Shown here: positions 1 to 12,278 of the stretch, piece by piece
Position numbering within the stretch: the stretch's first letter is position 1
Layout: the number at the start of each line of letters is the position of its first letter
From: Stipa capillata
Taxonomy: Eukaryota > Streptophyta > Magnoliopsida > Poales > Poaceae
Reading direction: 5' to 3'
DNA: 64,000 nucleotides
Assembly: GCA_019208055.1 (NCBI GenBank)
Contig: JAGXJF010003902.1
Span: 20,320-84,319 of the forward strand
Notes under the pieces: model-generated
Databases searched by the model: none
What the model was told of the DNA's origin: nothing
What the model saw: only the letters and a program-made list of their open reading frames with translations
Position numbers and translations under genes: made by a program

Positions 1-1755
1 GAAGGAAATGACGAAACTGAAGCAAATGCTGAAGATGAAGCTCAAACAAGACTTCAAACTCAAAGTGGTCCACATCACCCAAGGCTCATGAAGCAAATCC
101 AAGAAAGTCATCCAGTTGACCGAATCATCAGTGACATAAACAAAGGTCCACAAACTCGCTCACGTACTAGACTTTCAAATTTTTGTGAGCACTACTCCTT
201 TGTGTCTTCTTTGGAACCAACTAGGATTGACGAAGCAATGGATGATGAAGATTGGGTGATGGCTATGCAAGAAGAGTTGAACAACTTCGAACGCAACAAA
301 GTATGGACTCTAGTCGAGAGACCGAACCCCAAAGAGCACAATGTTATAGGAACAAAGTGGGTGTTTCGGAATAAGCAAGATGAAGATGGACAAGTGGTGC
401 GAAACAAAGCACGTCTCGTCGCCCAAGGCTACATGCAAGTGGAAGGTTTGGATTTCGGTGAGACTTATGCACCCGTAGCTAGACTAGAAGCTATTAGAAT
501 CTTGCTAGCTTATGCAAATCACCACAATATATTGCTATATCAAATGGATGTTAAAAGTGCATTCTTAAATGGTGAAATTGAAGAATTAGTATATGTTGAA
601 CAACCCCCAGGTTTTGAAGACCCAAAATTTCCTAACAATGTGTATAAACTTCACAAAGCCCTATATGGACTTAAACAAGCTCCTAGAGCATGGTATGAAT
701 GTCTAAAGAAGTTTCTACTAACTAAAGGCTTCAAAACTGGAAAAATTGATTGCACTCTCTTCACCAAAGTAATGGATGGTGAACTCTTTGTATGTCAAAT
801 ATATGTGGACGATATTATTTTTGGATCTACTAACCACAATTTCAGCCAAGAGTTTGGAGAGATGATGGCAGAAAAGTTTGAGATGTCTATGATGGGGGAG
901 CTGAAGTTCTTCCTAGGTCTTCAAGTGAAGCAACTCAAAAATGGAATCTTCATCTCCCAAGAGAAGTATATTCGTGACATGCTCAAGAAGTTCGACATGG
1001 AGAAAGCAAAGGGAATACGAGCTCCAATGCAAACGAACGGCCACCTCGACCTAAATGAAGACGGTAAATCCGTTGATCAAAAGGTATACCGTTCTATGAT
1101 TGGTTCCTTGCTTTACCTCTGTGCATCTAGGCCCGACATCATGTTAAGTGTTTGCATGTGTGCACGGTTTCAAGCCGCTCCTAAGGAGTGCCACCTCATG
1201 GCCGTCAAGAGAATTCTTCGATATCTAGTTCATACTCCCAACTTAGGGTTATGGTATCCCAAAGGGGCTAGTTTCAATCTTGTTGGATTTTCAGATTCGG
1301 ATTATGCGGGAAACAAGGTTGATAGGAAGTCCACCTCTGGAACATGTCAATTCCTAGGTAGATCCTTAGTCAGTTGGTCTTCCAAGAAACAAAATTCCGT
1401 TTCCCTATCCACCGCCGAAGCCGAATACATATCCGCAGGTGCTTGTTGCGCTCAATTATTGTGGATGAGGCAAACTTTGAAGGATTACGGGATAAATATA
1501 AAAGAAGTGCCTCTCTTGTGTGACAACGAAAGCGCAATCAAGATAGCCAATAACCCAGTTCAACATTCCCGCACAAAACACATAGACATCCGTCATCATT
1601 TCATTAGGGATCATGTTGCAAAGGGTGATATTGTTATTAGCCATGTGAGAACGGATAAATAACTAGCGGATATCTTCACAAAACCCCTAGATGAGCATAG
1701 GTTTTGCGAGTTGCGAAGTGAGCTAAATATCTTGGATTCTCGAAATGTAACTTGA
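1..1755 (+). pseudogene. SIRE-type Ty1/copia pol, 3' part: reverse transcriptase and RNase H
   Basis: The frame is open from the first base, so the 5' part of pol lies outside the window. The protein carries the copia reverse transcriptase (motifs KWVFRNK, QMDVKSAFLNG, KALYGLKQAPRAW and catalytic YVDDIIFGST) followed by RNase H (SDSDYAG, STAEAEY, HIDIRHHFIRDH). The NFCEHYSFVS stretch before the RT is typical of the SIRE/Maximus lineage. A TAA at 1660-1662 interrupts the frame exactly where family members have Gln before LADIFTKPLDE; the frame then continues to the natural stop at 1753-1755. This single CAA-to-TAA change is the only break visible. Its codon use and motifs are close to the second copy at 56673-58417, but the flanking 3' DNA differs, so it is another SIRE family. 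Confidence 0.93.
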
Positions 1756-2506
1756 AACCTTGCATACATGTTTATATCATGATTTGATGATAAGGCTCTA
1801 GATGTAAACACATTAAAAGAAAGTATCATTCTCTCAATGAATGTGTACATCTAAGAATGTGAAGAAAATAACATATATGCTTATTGATGAATATGATTCA
1901 TAGAACCCTTTTCACCAAACTTGGATGTGGTTCTAAATCTATACATTCATACATGGTGGCCTCAAACCACCACATTTGTCATAGATCTAGTTTTGATCTT
2001 AGTCCTATTGTTCATCCAACTTATAGCTAAATTCTTCAGTTGGTATTTCTCTAAGTGGATGACAAAGGACCCTAATCTCTAATCTCTCTCATATCTTATC
2101 TAAAGTCTTCATGCTATTCTTCACAAGAGCACTGTTGAAACCTATTCCGATACCACCGATTTCCTTTTCCGGTGCTACCGCGATACTCCTCAGAGTCAGT
2201 CTCTGTTTTAACGCAAACTCTTCGGTTCTACCGGTTTTTCAACCCGGCACAACCGGAAACACTCTCTGTTGTGACTCTGAAGATTGAAGAGTTATCTTCT
2301 AGTACTCAAAACCAGTGATACCGCGATTAATTCCGGCACCACCGCTTTTGATGACTCAAAACGGCAGATCCGATTTCTTTGGAAGCAGCATCTCCGGATC
2401 CACCAGGAACCCGGCCTATAAATAGACCCAGTGTTCTCTTCTTCGTCGCTTGAACTTCCAAAACCCTAAATTTCTCAGCGCCGCCGCTGTTCTTCGTCGG
2501 ACCACC
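1756..2506 (+). promoter_or_regulatory. SIRE 3' internal region with probable internal promoter (TATA at 2417-2424)
   Basis: This non-coding stretch follows pol. It ends in a GC-richer block with TATAAATA at 2417-2424, then a leader-like stretch (cttcttcgtcgcttgaac, aaaccctaaa) typical of plant 5' UTRs. The same order (pol end, spacer, TATA, leader) occurs in the SIRE copy at 58418-59431, where an env-like ORF follows. Here the ORF is missing because the sequence is cut at 2506 by a long LTR. An alternative is that this is the start of an LTR beginning near 2133 (TGTTGAAACC); no polypurine tract was seen before it, so I prefer the internal-promoter reading. Confidence 0.5.
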
Positions 2507-5500
2507 TGTCACGGACCCGGAATTGCATATGATTAGGGGAACGCGAAGTCGCCAAGGGCCGAACGACTCGTCCGCCTGGTGGCACGGTACCTGCGCCGTA
2601 CGCACCAAGGTAGAGCGATCCGACACCCGCCACGTGCGAGCCGGCCGGAAGCGACCAATTTTCCCAAAACCACATACGATTCCGTAATCCGGTGAAGAGT
2701 CAGAGTCGTTCCCAATTACTACTAGACCGGACAAGGTCGGAGGAGCCCGGCAGTTCTACCCACACCCTAACCCAGCTCGAAGGCTAGTGGATCGCTCGAA
2801 AGCCCGGTAGAACGCCCACACCCTGCCTGGCCGGCACAGCATCTCAGCCAGCGGGTCACTCAACCGATTCCTGCCCAACCGAGTAACAACCGGTACAACC
2901 GTAACCCTTCACGGCATACCCGAAACGCTTCATATCATACACGCATTGCGTAAGGGCAGCCTGGAATTAACAACTCGGACATCACAACAAAGCTCTACAC
3001 ATATGATATTACTAGCGACCGTCCACGACGGGACAATATATTACATCATTCGGCCATAACCGAAAACATATCCGAGTACGGAGAAGTTAAACGACAGCGG
3101 AAAACAAGGTAAATGAGTCCCACAGCGGCATGGTGACCGCTGAACAAAAGCTACGACCTATCCCATAGATCGACTAACTAACCGAGAAAGCAACAATTTC
3201 AGGCATCATCGAAATAGTCCTCAACCACCGGCTCACCTGCAAGCTCCAGGAATAACCTGGGTGAGTACGAACGTACTCGCAAGGCTTATTCGTGCTTGAT
3301 TAAATGTCCTACTCATACTAGTATAACAACAATTAAACATGGATGCTTCTCAGAGTAACAATATACAAGTTAAGAACATAACATTAATAAGGTGAAGTAA
3401 AGACAGACTAAACAACAGGTTAACTCAGGACACAACATATCACAACCAGTTTACCACGAGGTCAATCATCAAATCCGAATCCATTGGGGCAGCTCATGAG
3501 TCCAATCCGAATCAATTCAATAAACATCATCCAATTCATTTAGGGCAACCCCTAAGTCGAGTCCCAGTTGATCCAATCCATATATATATATAAGTCAATT
3601 CCAAATTGATCAGATCCACACATATTTATTTTAATCTCTCGAACCACTACCGACAACCCAACCCCTGCAGGCATAGTGAGTGCATAACAGTTTGGAGGTA
3701 GCGAGCCTCACAAAGTGCATGGAGGCCTATCCCAACTATCCTCAGTGTTGGTTCTCGCTAGCGTTCACGTGTGATAAGGGATGGTGACACTCTGGAAATA
3801 GGGTTGGTATGGCGACAAAACCTTCATACACCTGGGTCGCCGTCATGCATCAATTCACACCAACCGTACCCATTGTGCATGCCCTCGGCTCTCCCAACTC
3901 ACTTAACAATTTAGTTGAAGAGCTATAAGATGTTCTCGACGTAAGACACATCCTACACATGCTAGTGTACGCACCTTGCAACGATTCAACGATAACAATC
4001 ATACACATAGCACATATAACAGGGCATACACGAGAGTACGAAAGGTAGAGATGCAACAAGCTCTGCTTGCCTGATTCTGGTTGTTCCTGTTCTTGCGAAG
4101 GGTCGTAAGCCGGGTGGTCACCTTCGTCTTCGGGCTCTGTTGTAAATAACGCGATCACCGGAAAGGAAACGATAAAAGGTAATGAGACCAGCATGTATGC
4201 ATGTATGGATGATGCAACTTGCTTGACTAGAAGTGCAATGGTGTCGAAGGGTTGCAATGATCTACACGGGCTCATATTAGGTCATCGGAGACATGGGATA
4301 TCTAGAATGCATGCATGGTGATTTAAAAGGCTTCGATGAGTTAGGGTTGCGACTATAGTGGTGAAACATTGCAAGGTGTGAAATAGATCCATGTAGATTA
4401 AGTTGTGCAATAGGAGGCTAAGGTACTTGGAATCGAGCGGAAAGGAGCTAACTTACGTAGCTAGGGTTTTATCGAGTCGCGACAGGGCAAAGCAACAATC
4501 CTAAGTATAGTACTGTGCATGTGACTAAAATTACTTTTTGTTTCAGCCAAGTCGTAGGAATCTTCATAAGCTTTTCAACGATATCAAGTTTGCTAAAATC
4601 CGAGCTATGGATCACAAGTCATCGCGTTTTGAAACTAGCCGGAACAAAAGATTAAACCCTAGATAACCTACTGTGCATGTAATCAAAATGAACTTTTGAT
4701 GCGTCCAAGTTGTAGAGAATTTCACCAGCTTTCCAACCATATAAAATTTGTCCAATTTGGATCTACGGTTTAGAAGATATGAGCATTTGAAAATTTGAAC
4801 TAACTCAGCCCTAATTCATACAAACCCTAAATGCTATGGACACCCCACACCTCACCTCTCTCTCTCTGCGCTACAGAACACCCTGGCTAGATCTACCCGA
4901 GAACCCACCCCGAAAACCCCTCTCATAACGCACCCGGCTGACCGGTGGACCCCCACGGTCAGTGGCTCGGGCTCGGGAAGCAGCCCGGGGGGGCGACACG
5001 TGCCCTCTCCCTCTCGTCTCTCTCGGATCCGGCTGGAAGGGCAACCCGGAGAGGCGGCGGTCTCGCCGGCGACTCGCCGGAGGAGGCGCTAGGGCACGGG
5101 GCGGCTCGGGAGTGCAGCAAAGTGATCGGGAGCTCACCCCGGTGAGGATGCGCCTGCGTGGGGGAGCTGGGGAAGTCCGAGGGAGGCCGGCGGCGAGCAG
5201 TGGTGGCGGTGGTCACCGGTTGCCGACGGGGAGGGGCCCCGGTGGTTGGATCTGCGAAGAAAGAGGAAGGGGGTGTTAGGGGAGAGGTGCGCGTGCTCGG
5301 GAGCAAAAGGGTGGAAGGAGAGGAGGACTGGAGCGCCGGCAATGGCTCACCGGAGTGTGGCCGGGGATGAGAACGACGGTGGCGCGTTGCTCTGGACGCA
5401 CCCGAAGGAGGCCGGGGTTCTAGGGTTTGGAGAGAGGAGACCGGGGCGCGGTCGGAAGGGGCATTTATGGGGCGGCGCGGCTGTCGGAAACGGACCAGGG

Positions 5501-6546
5501 CGCGGGGCACCGCCCACCGGAGCCAGCGAGCGGCGGCGACGTGGAAGCCGGGCCCTGACAGGCGGGCCCGGGCGCTGGCGGGGAGCGGGGGAAGGCGCAA
5601 CCGGGGCAGGCGCGACCAGAGAAGGGAGGCGGGAAGCGGGTTGGGGAGGCGTATTTTGGCTGCGGGCTGTCGGGCTGCTCTGGTGGGCCGACCGGTGTAA
5701 TACCCACTTTAGAGCGGCGCACCGGCCATCGAGGCCAACGAGCGGCGGGGACGTGGCGCGGGAGGGATGACAAGCGGGCCCGGGGCGTCTGACAGGGGAG
5801 CGGGGGAAAGCGCGCCCGGGAGCAGGTGCGACCGAGAGGGGAAGGCGGAAAATGGGGAAGTGGGAGGCGGGTTCGGGAACCGGGGTGTTAACGGGCCGGC
5901 CGAGTGGGCCGCCGAGTGGCTCCCGGCCCGGGTTGGTTTAGGGTTTAGTGTCCTTTTTCTTTTTATTTATTTCTGGTTCTTTCCCCACGTCATTTTATGT
6001 TCAAATATTTGCCCAAAAATTCTGAAATTTTTACTGGAGCCCTAAGATATTATCTGGGACATTCTGGAGGAGTTTGGCTCAATTTGGAAGAGGTTTGAAC
6101 CCTGTTCATATTTAAATTTGGAATTGAGCTCAATTAGGGTTTGTGTTTGGACTATGACCTAAATGTATGCAAAAATTCTGAAATTGGGCCAAGGACTAGG
6201 GTTATCCCTTTTTAAACTATTTATGAAATTTTAGAACATTTCTTCTACTAGAGTTTGCTTCATTCTTCGAAACCCTAATTCTGGCATATTTAGGGTTTGG
6301 TGTTAGGGACGAGGATTCACCGAAGGGTTCGATGACTTCTACCACCCTTAACGATGATTTTGTTAATTCGAATACTTCAAATAAATTGATTGGTGTTTGT
6401 ATAAATATCCACCGAGGATGAGATATTAACATATTCTATAAAGTAAAGTTGATATACAACTAAGTTTGAATAAGGTGTGGTTGATGATAATGCCATGTAT
6501 GCATGAGTGCAGAGCAATACCTATTTATCGTAAAGTGGGTATTACA
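2507..6546 (-). mobile_element. Tekay-like long LTR, copy 1
   Basis: The segment begins TGTCACGGACCCGG and ends GGGTATTACA; read on the minus strand this is TGTAATACCC ... GTCCGTGACA, a terminal pattern common in grass Tekay/Del-type gypsy LTRs. It has the same ends and colinear blocks (for example gtgagtacgaacgtactcgc near 3270) as the copy at 8089-12050, with similar length (4040 against 3962 bp). No gag or pol is inside; long GC-rich ORFs around 4900-5800 are by-products of base composition. The flanks are ccacc and caatg, so there is no target duplication: either one side was lost by deletion, or it is the end of a rearranged element. Lineage is inferred from size and termini only. Confidence 0.75.
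5505..5890. repeat. GC-rich tandem duplication with an inverted LTR-end sequence at its joint
   Basis: The block near 5510-5690 (caccgg, agcgagcggcggcgacgtgg, ccctgacaggcgggcccggg, gcgggggaaggcgc) is repeated with changes near 5712-5880. Between the two copies, at 5696-5711, lies tgtaatacccacttta, an exact 16-base inverted copy of the element's own terminus at 6531-6546. Confidence 0.7.
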
Positions 6547-7103
6547 CAATGGGAAAGCCTTTGGGAACTAGGAACCAATTCAACAAACCTCTCAATTGAA
6601 TGCCACGTTTACCACTCGAAGGCACACGCTGATCCATTCAATCCAAAGGAAAGAAAGGCCTAAGGTGGAACTTCAAATCTAGAGGGATGAAACCCTAGAT
6701 TAGGAGCAAAACTCTCTATTAGTCTTAACAACAAGTCTAACCATAATTAGTGTTTGGGTACGGGTATTTATAGTCCTAACCCCGTAACCCTTGGATACAT
6801 GGGCCGCAGCCTGTTTTACTGCTCGCAGGCAGAATCCGGAGGGTCTGGATTGAGGCCGGAGGGTCCGGGTGGCCGGAGGGTCCGGGCTGATGTCTGGGAT
6901 TTCCAGAGGAGATCCGGACACTCAGCCGGAGGGTCCGGGTTGAGGTTCGGGTTTTCCAGAGGAGATCCGGACACTCAGCCGGAGTGTCCGGGTTGAGGTC
7001 TGAGTATTCCAGAGGAGATCCGGATACCCGCCTGGAGGGTCCGGGCTGAGGTCCGGCTCGGATCCGGAGGGTCCGGGCCTCAGCCGGACAGTCCGGGTCT
7101 TCA
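6547..7103 (-). repeat. Ty3/gypsy 3' LTR fragment (minus) with 53-bp tandem repeats
   Basis: On the minus strand this follows directly after a gypsy pol C-terminus and begins TGAAGACCCGG at 7103. A TATA box reads CTATAAATA on the minus strand near 6766-6774. About three and a half copies of a 53-bp unit (gaggtctg..ttccagaggagatccgga..ccggagggtccgg) occupy roughly 6889-7080. The LTR is cut at 6546 by the long LTR next to it, so its true 3' end is missing. Confidence 0.6.
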
Positions 7104-7465
7104 CTTCTAGTGCACATCCGGGGGTTCCGAAGCAGCAATTCGGCTGGGGTTTGGCTTGGAGCTTAGGGACTTGATGCTTGGCGTCTCTTCCTCAGTCCCG
7201 TTGCTCGTCAGTTGGTTCTTCCACTTGGTTGCTCCTTCATACCTTAGCAAGCAAAGAATTAAAGCATCAGGTAGTATACCATTCATACTCAAATCAAGTG
7301 GAGATGTATCAAGGAATAGAGTCATCTCATGTTGTATAGCCTTGGCTCGAGCCCTTGTCATTGGTCCAATAGGTTTCAAAGGTGGATTTGGGCTCTTGTC
7401 ATCCTTGATGGAGGTGATGTCCGCATCACGTGGCACCTGGGTATCGTCAAGGAGGACAATACCGG
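7104..7465 (-). pseudogene. Ty3/gypsy polyprotein C-terminal fragment
   Basis: The minus frame encodes a short C-terminal tail with the motif GPMTRARAKAIQHEM, characteristic of the region between integrase and the 3' LTR in many grass gypsy polyproteins. It ends at a TAG at 7107-7109, four bases before the LTR start. Nothing of integrase or RT remains, because a plus-strand LTR begins at about 7471. The exact gypsy lineage cannot be decided from this tail. Confidence 0.7.
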
Positions 7466-7470
7466 CCCTC

Positions 7471-7921
7471 TGGACATAGGGTGGGCCGGGCCGACTACTC
7501 GGAGTCCGACTTCTACACGGGGGCACCTCATCGACTTGGAGAATAAGATAGGGATAAACACCTACCCGGTAATCCCGGATTCTATTATAACCAATTAGGA
7601 GACCAATCTGTAAACCGATCCGAACTCTTGTAACCCTACCTCGATCGCCTATATAAGGCCTGGTAGGGATCCTCCGATCGGTACGTTTTCATAAGTTCTA
7701 GTATTCTCATATACACATAGCTCTGGCAACTTTGAGATCTACTCTCGAAGGCTTGCGGCACTTGGGATCCAAGCAATACTAGTCACCAAACATAGGACGT
7801 AGGGTATTACCTCTCCTTGAGGGCCTGAACCTGCCTAAACTTTGTCTCCCGTGTGCACCCATCTAGATCTACTGTGCTCACGCTACCCCATATTCAATAT
7901 TGCCGGATCTAAACACCGACA
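7471..7921 (+). repeat. Tat-like (RIRE2/Dasheng-like) LTR, plus orientation
   Basis: A roughly 450-bp LTR running from about TGGACATAGG to ACACCGACA. It has a TATA box TATATAAG at 7650-7657 and the block AGGACGTAGGGTATTAC near 7793, followed by GAACCTGCCTAAA, a combination also present in the LTRs at 16586 and 17644. The protease fragment of the next feature begins immediately after it without gag, so this LTR either belongs to another element or marks a large internal deletion. No target duplication was found and the start is approximate. Confidence 0.6.
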
Positions 7922-8088
7922 AACTACCGAGTAGGCCGTGTGCTAATAGACAGAGGAAGCTCCCTCAGCATCCTATTCACCAACGCTCTCGATGCCATGC
8001 AAGTGCCACGATCATCGGTCCAAACGGTGACACAGGCATTCCACGGTATCGTCCCGGGCTATTCAGCCACGCCGATCGGCCAAGTAAT
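7922..8088 (+). pseudogene. Tat-lineage gypsy aspartic protease, first part
   Basis: The plus frame gives a retroviral-type protease with RVLIDRGSSLSILF (family form VDGGSS; the catalytic Asp is kept, the following Gly is Arg), then FHGIVPGYSATPIGQV. The frame is cut at 8088 by a solo LTR and resumes at 12051; GTAAT at 8084-8088 is one copy of the target duplication. This is the only polyprotein coding sequence left between the LTR on the left and the antisense ORF on the right. Confidence 0.85.
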
Positions 8089-11000
8089 TGTCACGGACCC
8101 GGAATCCACATGTGATTAGGGGAACACGAAGTCGCCAAGGACCGAAGGACTCGTCAGCCCGGTGGCACGGTACCTGCGTCGTACGCACCGAGGCGGAACG
8201 ATCCGACACCCGCCACGTGCGGGCCGGCTGGATGCGACCAATCTTCCCCAAACCACAAATAGATCCCAGATGCCGGTGAAGGGGTAATACCGCGTGATAA
8301 GTCTGCGCTCCGCGATAGTCATAGGAGGACTAGAGCCCGGGATATGAGTCCCCTCAACCTTAACTAGCCACGAGGTGCGGCTCTGGGAGGATCCAGCTCT
8401 GCTCTGCCGTCAGCGCGAGGCGTGACGGTCGTAAGAGGCTTAGCGAGTACGGGACGAATCCCCTGGATCGACTCAGCCACAGCTACACAGGACTAGTGGT
8501 TCGCTCACCTCTGCCATCACGAAACGCAATCCTAGCACACAATAATACCGCTGCACAGTTGTCCACATACTTCATCACATACACGCATTGTACATGGACA
8601 ACCGCAAGTAACAACTCGGATATCACAGCACAAACTCTACTTTAAGATATTAAGCTAACTGTCCACGTCGGACAATAAGTTTACATCAGTCAGTCATAAC
8701 CGGAAACATATCCGAGTACGGAGTAATTAAACAACAGCGGAAGAAGTAAATGAGTCCCATAGCGGCGCATCGACCGCTGACCAAAAGCCACAAAAACCCC
8801 TGGATCGATAGCCCACCAAGGAAACCAGGAAGCTAGGCATCGTCAAAGTATTCCCCGACCACTGGCTCACCTGCAATGATCTAGGAATATCCTAGGTGAG
8901 TACGAAGGTACTCGCAAGACTTATTCGTGCTTGATTAAATGTCCTACACATACTAGTACAGCAATAATTAAACATGGTGCAAGTTGAGCTAACGAGATTA
9001 CAGCAAAACATGGTATGAACAGCAACAAGGGAGGAACACAACAACTCCCACTTACAGTCCAGATCTCAAATAATCCTCAATACGAACATGAGCACATCAA
9101 CCATAACATTTCAAGTTGTTTGGGGCAGCCCACGCCCATCTAATTTAATTCACCACCTTGGACCGTCCCGGCAACTCCACCCACTATGGGAAGTATCGAG
9201 TGCTCCCCACTCAGAGGTTGCAAGGCTCTAGTGGGCGAGACTTGCCATCAGATAACCCATAGCGGTGAGTCCGGCAACGACCATGAGGGTTCTCAACTTA
9301 TCACATATTCATTCCAATCAATCTCTCGGTCCGTCACCGGCACTACAACCACCATGAGAAGTATCGAGTGCTCTTCACTTGGAGGTTGCAAAGCTCTAGG
9401 TGACCGAGACTTGCCATCAGATAACCCATAGTGGTGAGTCCGGCAACGACCACGCGGTGATAAGGGAGTACACGAGGAAGTAACCTCCGGTTGGTGAGGC
9501 GACAAAACTCTATTTGCTCCGGGGGTCGCCTCAATCACTTCGGTTACCACCAACCGTACCCCTCGTGCACACCCTCGGCTCTCACATCTCACTTTTAGCC
9601 ATTTCAAGTTAATAGGGCAGCAAGATTGATTTTCAGCCATAGCTAGACACGATCTCGCAACATAACCTAAACATGCTAGTATTATCCAACCCTGATCAAC
9701 TAGTCAAACAAACATTCCATAATCAAACATATATAAGTAAAACATATAGATCACAGTATGAATATGCAACAAGCTCTGCTTGCCTTGGTCGTCGGATTCC
9801 TAATCTTGCGTGAGGTCGTGAGCCTGGTGGTCTCCCTCTTCGAGTCCTGTTGTGAACGATTCGAAGTGCCGGAAAGAAACGGTAAGAGAAAGCCATAAGA
9901 CTCAGCATGTATGCATGATGAATGGACAATGCTAAATGTAGGTGTCTAAGGTGGTGTGCGGATGTGGATACTTTAGGGTGACTGACATACTCTGGGTTTT
10001 TAGATTTAGCCGGTCTCCGGTTATACTACCATGCATGCATGTCGGGTTATGGTGCAACAGGTGTTTAGGGTTAATGCTGCTAGTGGCGGGGTAGGGTGAC
10101 AGTGTTAATTAGGTTGATATTATGAAAGTACTCCAAGACCTGAGTTCAACGCAACTAGAAAGGTTCGATTCGGAGTTAGGATCGTCGGATTAGGGTTTAT
10201 CGAAGAACGGCGTTTAAAAAGGGGCTACGCTTTCGTATTTAAATTGGCCTACAGTTCAGTTGCAAATATTGAACTTCTACTTGAACCAGATCGTAGGAAA
10301 TTTTGAGAGGTTTCTGAATATATAAAATTCGTTGAAAACGGAGCTACGGTTCGGAAGTTATGGCATTTTGAATATCGTCGGAACCCTAACGATGCATGCA
10401 TGTTAAAATTTATCCGATTACGAGCTAGGGTTTGAAAGTCGTTACACATGCTGGGAAGTCATGACCTAAAATATGGGTAGTAAGAAAGTGCTCTACGATA
10501 CGATTCTAACGCAATTTGAATTACTAATTTTGGAGTGTTATTCATCAAGTTATGAACTTTCGAAAAATAACGCGCGAGAGGGATGAACTAAGACACATTT
10601 AAATTGGATCTACGTTTAAAATGCAAATCTTGGAATTGTGTTTGAACCATATTGTAGATAATTTCATAAGGTTTCCAGAAAGTCAAAATTTACTAACTTT
10701 GGAGCTACGGTGTAAAAGTTATCGATGTTTCAATCTTTACCCAAAAGGGAAAATAATACCCTAACCCTAGTTTCCTTTTTCGGGTTTACTTCTTTTTCTG
10801 AAAAGTCCCTACGGCTAAACCCACCCGAGATTTCACCCAAACCCTCAACTCTCCCTCTCTCTCTCTGATAGGCGGGACCGTCGGCTGCTGACAGGGATTT
10901 GGGGAACCAACCCCGGGGTGCCACCTCACCCCTCCCTCCTCACCCCCGGGGAGGAGCTAGGGCCCGGGAGCGACGGCGCTAGGGTTTTGGGGAGTAGGGG

Positions 11001-12050
11001 AGGAGAAGGAGAGCGAGACGCGGTCGGGACGCGTTAAAAAGGGGGCGGCGGTCGGGACCGGGTGGTGGGAACCGAGGGGCACCGCCCACGCCAGCCATCC
11101 CGCATCGGCGACGTGGGAGGCGAGTCCTGGCAGGCGGGCCCGGCGGCGGGGACGTGGAGGCCTCAACCTGACAGGCGGGCCCGGCGGCGGGGACGTGGAG
11201 GCCTCGACCTGACAGGCGGGCCCCACGGTTCAGTGGGAGAGGAGGCGTGGGGAGAGGCCGACGGGCGGGCCCCACGCGGCAAAGGAGAGAGGGAACGCGG
11301 ACGAGGAGTGGGCCGGCCACAGGCGGCCCAAAGGCCTCAGCCCGATTCCCTTTTTTATTTTCATTTTTGTTTATCTTTTTCTTTAACACCAGTGCTGTTC
11401 CTGGCGTCATTTTATGTGCAAATTTTGCTCCAAAATTTCTGAAATTTTCACAGGACCTTCCACACATTATAAGGGACCTACTGCAGAAGTTTGAACTGAT
11501 TTGGAGCTGGTTTGACCTGGTCTCTAGTTCAACTCCACGTTTTGACCTAATTCGGCGATGGAGCTACAGCTAGGTCTTTGGGCCTTCCAAAAATTCCAAA
11601 ATTTTGCACATGACTGGAATGCACATATTCAAGTTAAATATAAAATTTTGGCAACTTTTCATCCACAGAGATATCACCCATTTACTTATGTACGATCTAG
11701 ACCTTCCTCTCCAAATTGCTCCCTAACCCTAGGTTCAAGTGAGCGATACTAGGTGATTTGGGTGGAAATTCCGGGGAGAAGAGAGGGAAGGTTAGTCTGG
11801 TGATTCATCGACGGGGTCACTGATCACTCCACATGCCAATGTTAGTGCTGCTATTTGATACTTCAAATAAGTTGATTGGTGTTTGCAACAATTTCACCGA
11901 GGATGAGATATGTACGTATTCTATAAAGTTTCATCGTACTTTATCTTAGTTTAAATAAGGGGGGTGTGTGTGGGTGTTTATGCATGAAGATGATGACATG
12001 TATGCATGAATGTAGGGCGAAAAACCTAGTCGTCGAATTTGGGTATTACA
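8089..12050 (-). mobile_element. Tekay-like solo LTR, copy 2, with perfect target duplication
   Basis: The 3962-bp unit begins TGTCACGGACCCGG and ends GGGTATTACA, flanked by identical GTAAT at 8084-8088 and 12051-12055. Removing it rejoins the protease reading frame of the host gypsy element. It contains no gag, pol, primer-binding site or polypurine tract, so it is a solo LTR left by recombination between the two LTRs of a full element. Colinear with the copy at 2507-6546, including a gtgagtacg..gtactcgcaag block and a GC-rich block near 10900-11340 that contains a nearly exact repeat (ggcgggcccggcggcgggga) in tandem. Orientation on the minus strand is inferred from the TGTAATACCC terminus. 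Confidence 0.9.
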
Positions 12051-12278
12051 GTAATACTCCCGGTTACCTTTGGAACATCGGAGAACTTCCGAACAGAAAA
12101 AATCATGTTTGGTGTAGTCAACGTTGAAACAGCGTACAATGCCATCTTGGGGCATCCAACTCTGGCCAAATTCATGGCGGCTACGCACTACGCTTACCAG
12201 TGCATGAAGATGTCTGGCCCAAATGGCCCCCGCGTCCACAAGACCTCCACCGTGACTACGGGCGACAGCATCAGATAA
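12051..12278 (+). pseudogene. Tat-lineage gypsy protease, second part
   Basis: The frame resumes after the solo LTR with VILPVTFGT and the hallmark FGVVNVETAYNAILGHPTL, followed by KFMAATHYAYQCMKM: the C-terminal half of the gypsy protease and linker before RT. The frame ends at a TAA at 12276-12278. No reverse transcriptase, RNase H or integrase follows, so the rest of pol is deleted and the element was non-autonomous at the end of its life. Confidence 0.88.

Noticed and set aside
4871..6045. Several long ORFs on both strands in GC-rich sequence
   Set aside because: They overlap in many frames inside the long LTR, consist of Arg/Gly/Pro/Ala only, and match no domain; base composition explains them.
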